DNA of 64,000 nt. Origin: Cyanoderma ruficeps (lineage: Eukaryota; Chordata; Aves; Passeriformes; Timaliidae). Numbering within the stretch: position 1 is the stretch's first letter; each line of letters opens with the position of its first letter. The stretch is from NCBI GenBank assembly GCA_008694505.1, contig VZDJ01000063.1, forward strand, positions 3,360,339-3,424,338. The letters run 5' to 3'. Made by a program: the position numbers and the translations under genes. Below, piece after piece: positions 63,501-64,000 of the stretch. The notes under the pieces are model-generated. The model had not been told where the DNA came from. It saw nothing but the letters and a program-made list of their open reading frames with translations, and ran no database searches.

Positions 63501-64000
63501 TAACGCAGGGTTTGTTGTGACATCTGATTCATCTTCAGTTCTTCAAAAGACCAGCACTGCACAATCACAACCCTGGGCTGGATCTGGGAACCTCAGACTG
63601 GAGTTTTGTTGAGTGCTGTGGACAAAGTGACCTCCCCTGAGGCATTAATTAATCCCTGGGGCACTGAACACAGGCCCCTGGGCTGTTTGTGCAGCTCTCT
63701 ACCTGAGAGCTGAATCTTTGGGCCACTGTTGACTTCTCCCTGTGGCCCAAAGAGCTCCCCCAACTGAATAAAACATTTAATAATGCTGAAGTGCCTCTAA
63801 AGATGAGGTGGTTGATGAATGAGTTCTTACTGCCGGTTTATTTTCTTTTTTTTTTTCCCTTTTGAGATGTGTTTGGATGCCAACTGCAATTTTCGCGCAG
63901 AGTGGTATCGATCACCACCCTGCATGTGTAATACAGTCAGCTGTTATTCATTTCCTTATTGTTTCTCTCCTCTGAGATGATCCTCGTTGGGTACCTCGGG
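60557..64000. other. Intergenic to window end, nothing recognised
   Basis: Unique-looking sequence. The frame at 61133-61711 is Cys- and Ser-rich with no motif, splice match or repeat, and I do not call it. A poly-A run lies at about 62873-62888. No gene could be supported. Confidence 0.35.

Overview
The window looks like nuclear DNA from a bird, most likely a songbird (Passeriformes). I infer this from CR1 LINE tails, several short solo LTRs of avian endogenous-retrovirus type, intron-containing genes with AATAAA poly(A) signals, and long gene-poor intergenic DNA. There are no bacterial-style operons, tRNAs, rRNAs or CRISPR arrays. Species and chromosome cannot be named from the sequence alone.

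About 1.2 to 18.8 kb holds the only protein-coding genes I can support: three same-strand genes in tandem (CDS 2581-3729, 9437-10582, 17623-18204; 382, 381 and 193 aa). Each appears to have a TATTTAR-type TATA box, a short non-coding first exon with a GTGAG donor, one intron, and one second exon carrying the whole reading frame, a strong-context ATG and an AATAAA. Each protein starts with a match to the N-myristoylation consensus (MGSSLS, MGGIFG, MGNDIS), followed by cysteines at residues 10-12. The bodies look low-complexity, disordered and Glu/Pro/Ser-rich, and are almost unalignable by eye. I do not recognise the genes. The layout and N-termini recall BASP1/GAP-43/MARCKS-type membrane-tethered disordered proteins, but I see no homology beyond the acylation signal. 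This cluster is the best candidate for an undescribed system here.

Between and inside these genes lie local duplications: an in-frame acidic repeat in gene 2, polypyrimidine/TTTTCAG repeats before its acceptor, a dispersed pair at 11.1 and 13.2 kb, and a CR1 tail joined to a 44-bp minisatellite just upstream of the gene 3 promoter.

From about 18.8 to 64 kb I find no credible protein gene. The region is rich in solo LTRs. Family A has seven copies of about 300 bp; four show exact or nearly exact 6-bp target-site duplications and two more differ at one base. Family B has two copies with exact 6-bp duplications. There is also a 459-bp LTR with a 6-bp duplication, and a 656-bp LTR with an exact 5-bp duplication (ERVL-like) plus a partial relative. 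A further LTR-like repeat, an inverted repeat at 20.7/21.2 kb and many minisatellites fill the rest. Unique stretches between them show no recognisable gene; a few AT-rich, homeobox-motif-rich stretches might be conserved non-coding elements, which cannot be tested here. Assembly gaps (N) lie at 2387-2404 and 51125-51256.
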